A stretch of DNA of 64,000 nt. Origin: Rhodobacteraceae bacterium DSL-40 (GTDB taxonomy: Bacteria > Pseudomonadota > Alphaproteobacteria > Rhodobacterales > Rhodobacteraceae). Positions 63,918 through 64,000 of this stretch are shown one piece after another. Numbering within the stretch: the first letter of the stretch is position 1; every line of letters starts with the position of its first letter. The translations under genes and the position numbers were made by a program. The notes under the pieces are model-generated. The model did not search any database. It worked only from the letters and a program-made list of their open reading frames with translations, and was not told the DNA's origin. The DNA lies in NCBI GenBank assembly GCA_003258405.1, contig QKPN01000010.1:1-64000 (forward strand), in the 5' to 3' direction.

Positions 63918-64000
63918 ATGCCAACCTTCTTAATATGCGCACATGGTTTGTGGCAAAAGGACTTGAACCCGGTGAAAGCTCCGCATATAGACACGCGGAC

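Noticed and set aside
63918-64000. tRNA-like complement (GGACTTGAACCC) near the window end
   Set aside because: The T-arm stem would pair CCGGG with CCTTT, which fails, and no anticodon arm could be built. It may be chance.

Overview
The window reads as chromosomal DNA of a high-GC alphaproteobacterium, most likely Rhodobacterales (Paracoccaceae/Roseobacter type). Support comes from CckA with a canonical CtrA box, a GTTC-N7-GTTC SOS box at recA, a VPLPA-CTERM protein, a CarD/FdxA/S4/Suv3-helicase block, a B12-dependent class II ribonucleotide reductase and a fused indolepyruvate ferredoxin oxidoreductase. No insertion sequence, prophage, CRISPR array or rRNA operon was seen.

Layout. 0-9 kb: DMT exporter, AraC regulator, heme A synthase, tRNA methyltransferase TrmJ, a TonB siderophore receptor, then icd and a YitT-type membrane protein. 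9-25 kb: housekeeping and cell-cycle genes on the minus strand (alaS, recA, a VPLPA-CTERM protein, cckA, an RsmB-like methyltransferase, and a TPR/helicase/S4/fdxA/carD block), with a small plus-strand SCP2/lysophospholipase pair and a HisN-like phosphatase. 25-28 kb: an XRE regulator, typA and tRNA-Gln(CTG). 28-38.7 kb: a ten-gene benzoate and catechol operon (catB-catC-catA-benA-benB-benC-benD-MFS-pcaD-BKACE) with a divergent BenM/CatM-type LysR regulator and a perfect ATAC-N7-GTAT box between them. 39-42.6 kb: sulfate ABC importer (sbp-cysT-cysW-cysA). 42.7-48 kb: tRNA-Gly(GCC), a degenerate-GGDEF/EAL protein, a P450, aquaporin and MazG. 48-55.4 kb: an SqrR/BigR-like ArsR regulator, class II RNR and a group of small secreted or lipoprotein genes that includes three paralogous lipoproteins and HdeD. 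55.4-64 kb: indolepyruvate ferredoxin oxidoreductase with a divergent LysR, a serine hydrolase, DinB and an N-formylglutamate amidohydrolase.

How the genes work together. The ben/cat operon encodes uptake of an aromatic acid, dihydroxylation of benzoate, rearomatisation to catechol, ortho cleavage, and conversion through muconate and muconolactone to 3-oxoadipate. It ends with a beta-keto acid cleavage enzyme (DUF849/BKACE) where pcaIJ and pcaF would be expected. I infer a one-enzyme finish in which 3-oxoadipate plus acetyl-CoA gives succinyl-CoA plus acetoacetate. This is the most interesting hypothesis in the window. Other notable signals are a CtrA box 19 bases upstream of cckA (possible feedback loop), a pair of homologous small-RNA candidates with a CCTCCC linker flanking the serine hydrolase/dinB block, and the cysteine pair in the ArsR protein that marks persulfide sensors.

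All coordinates and motifs were read by eye. Family names come from motif recognition, not from database searches.
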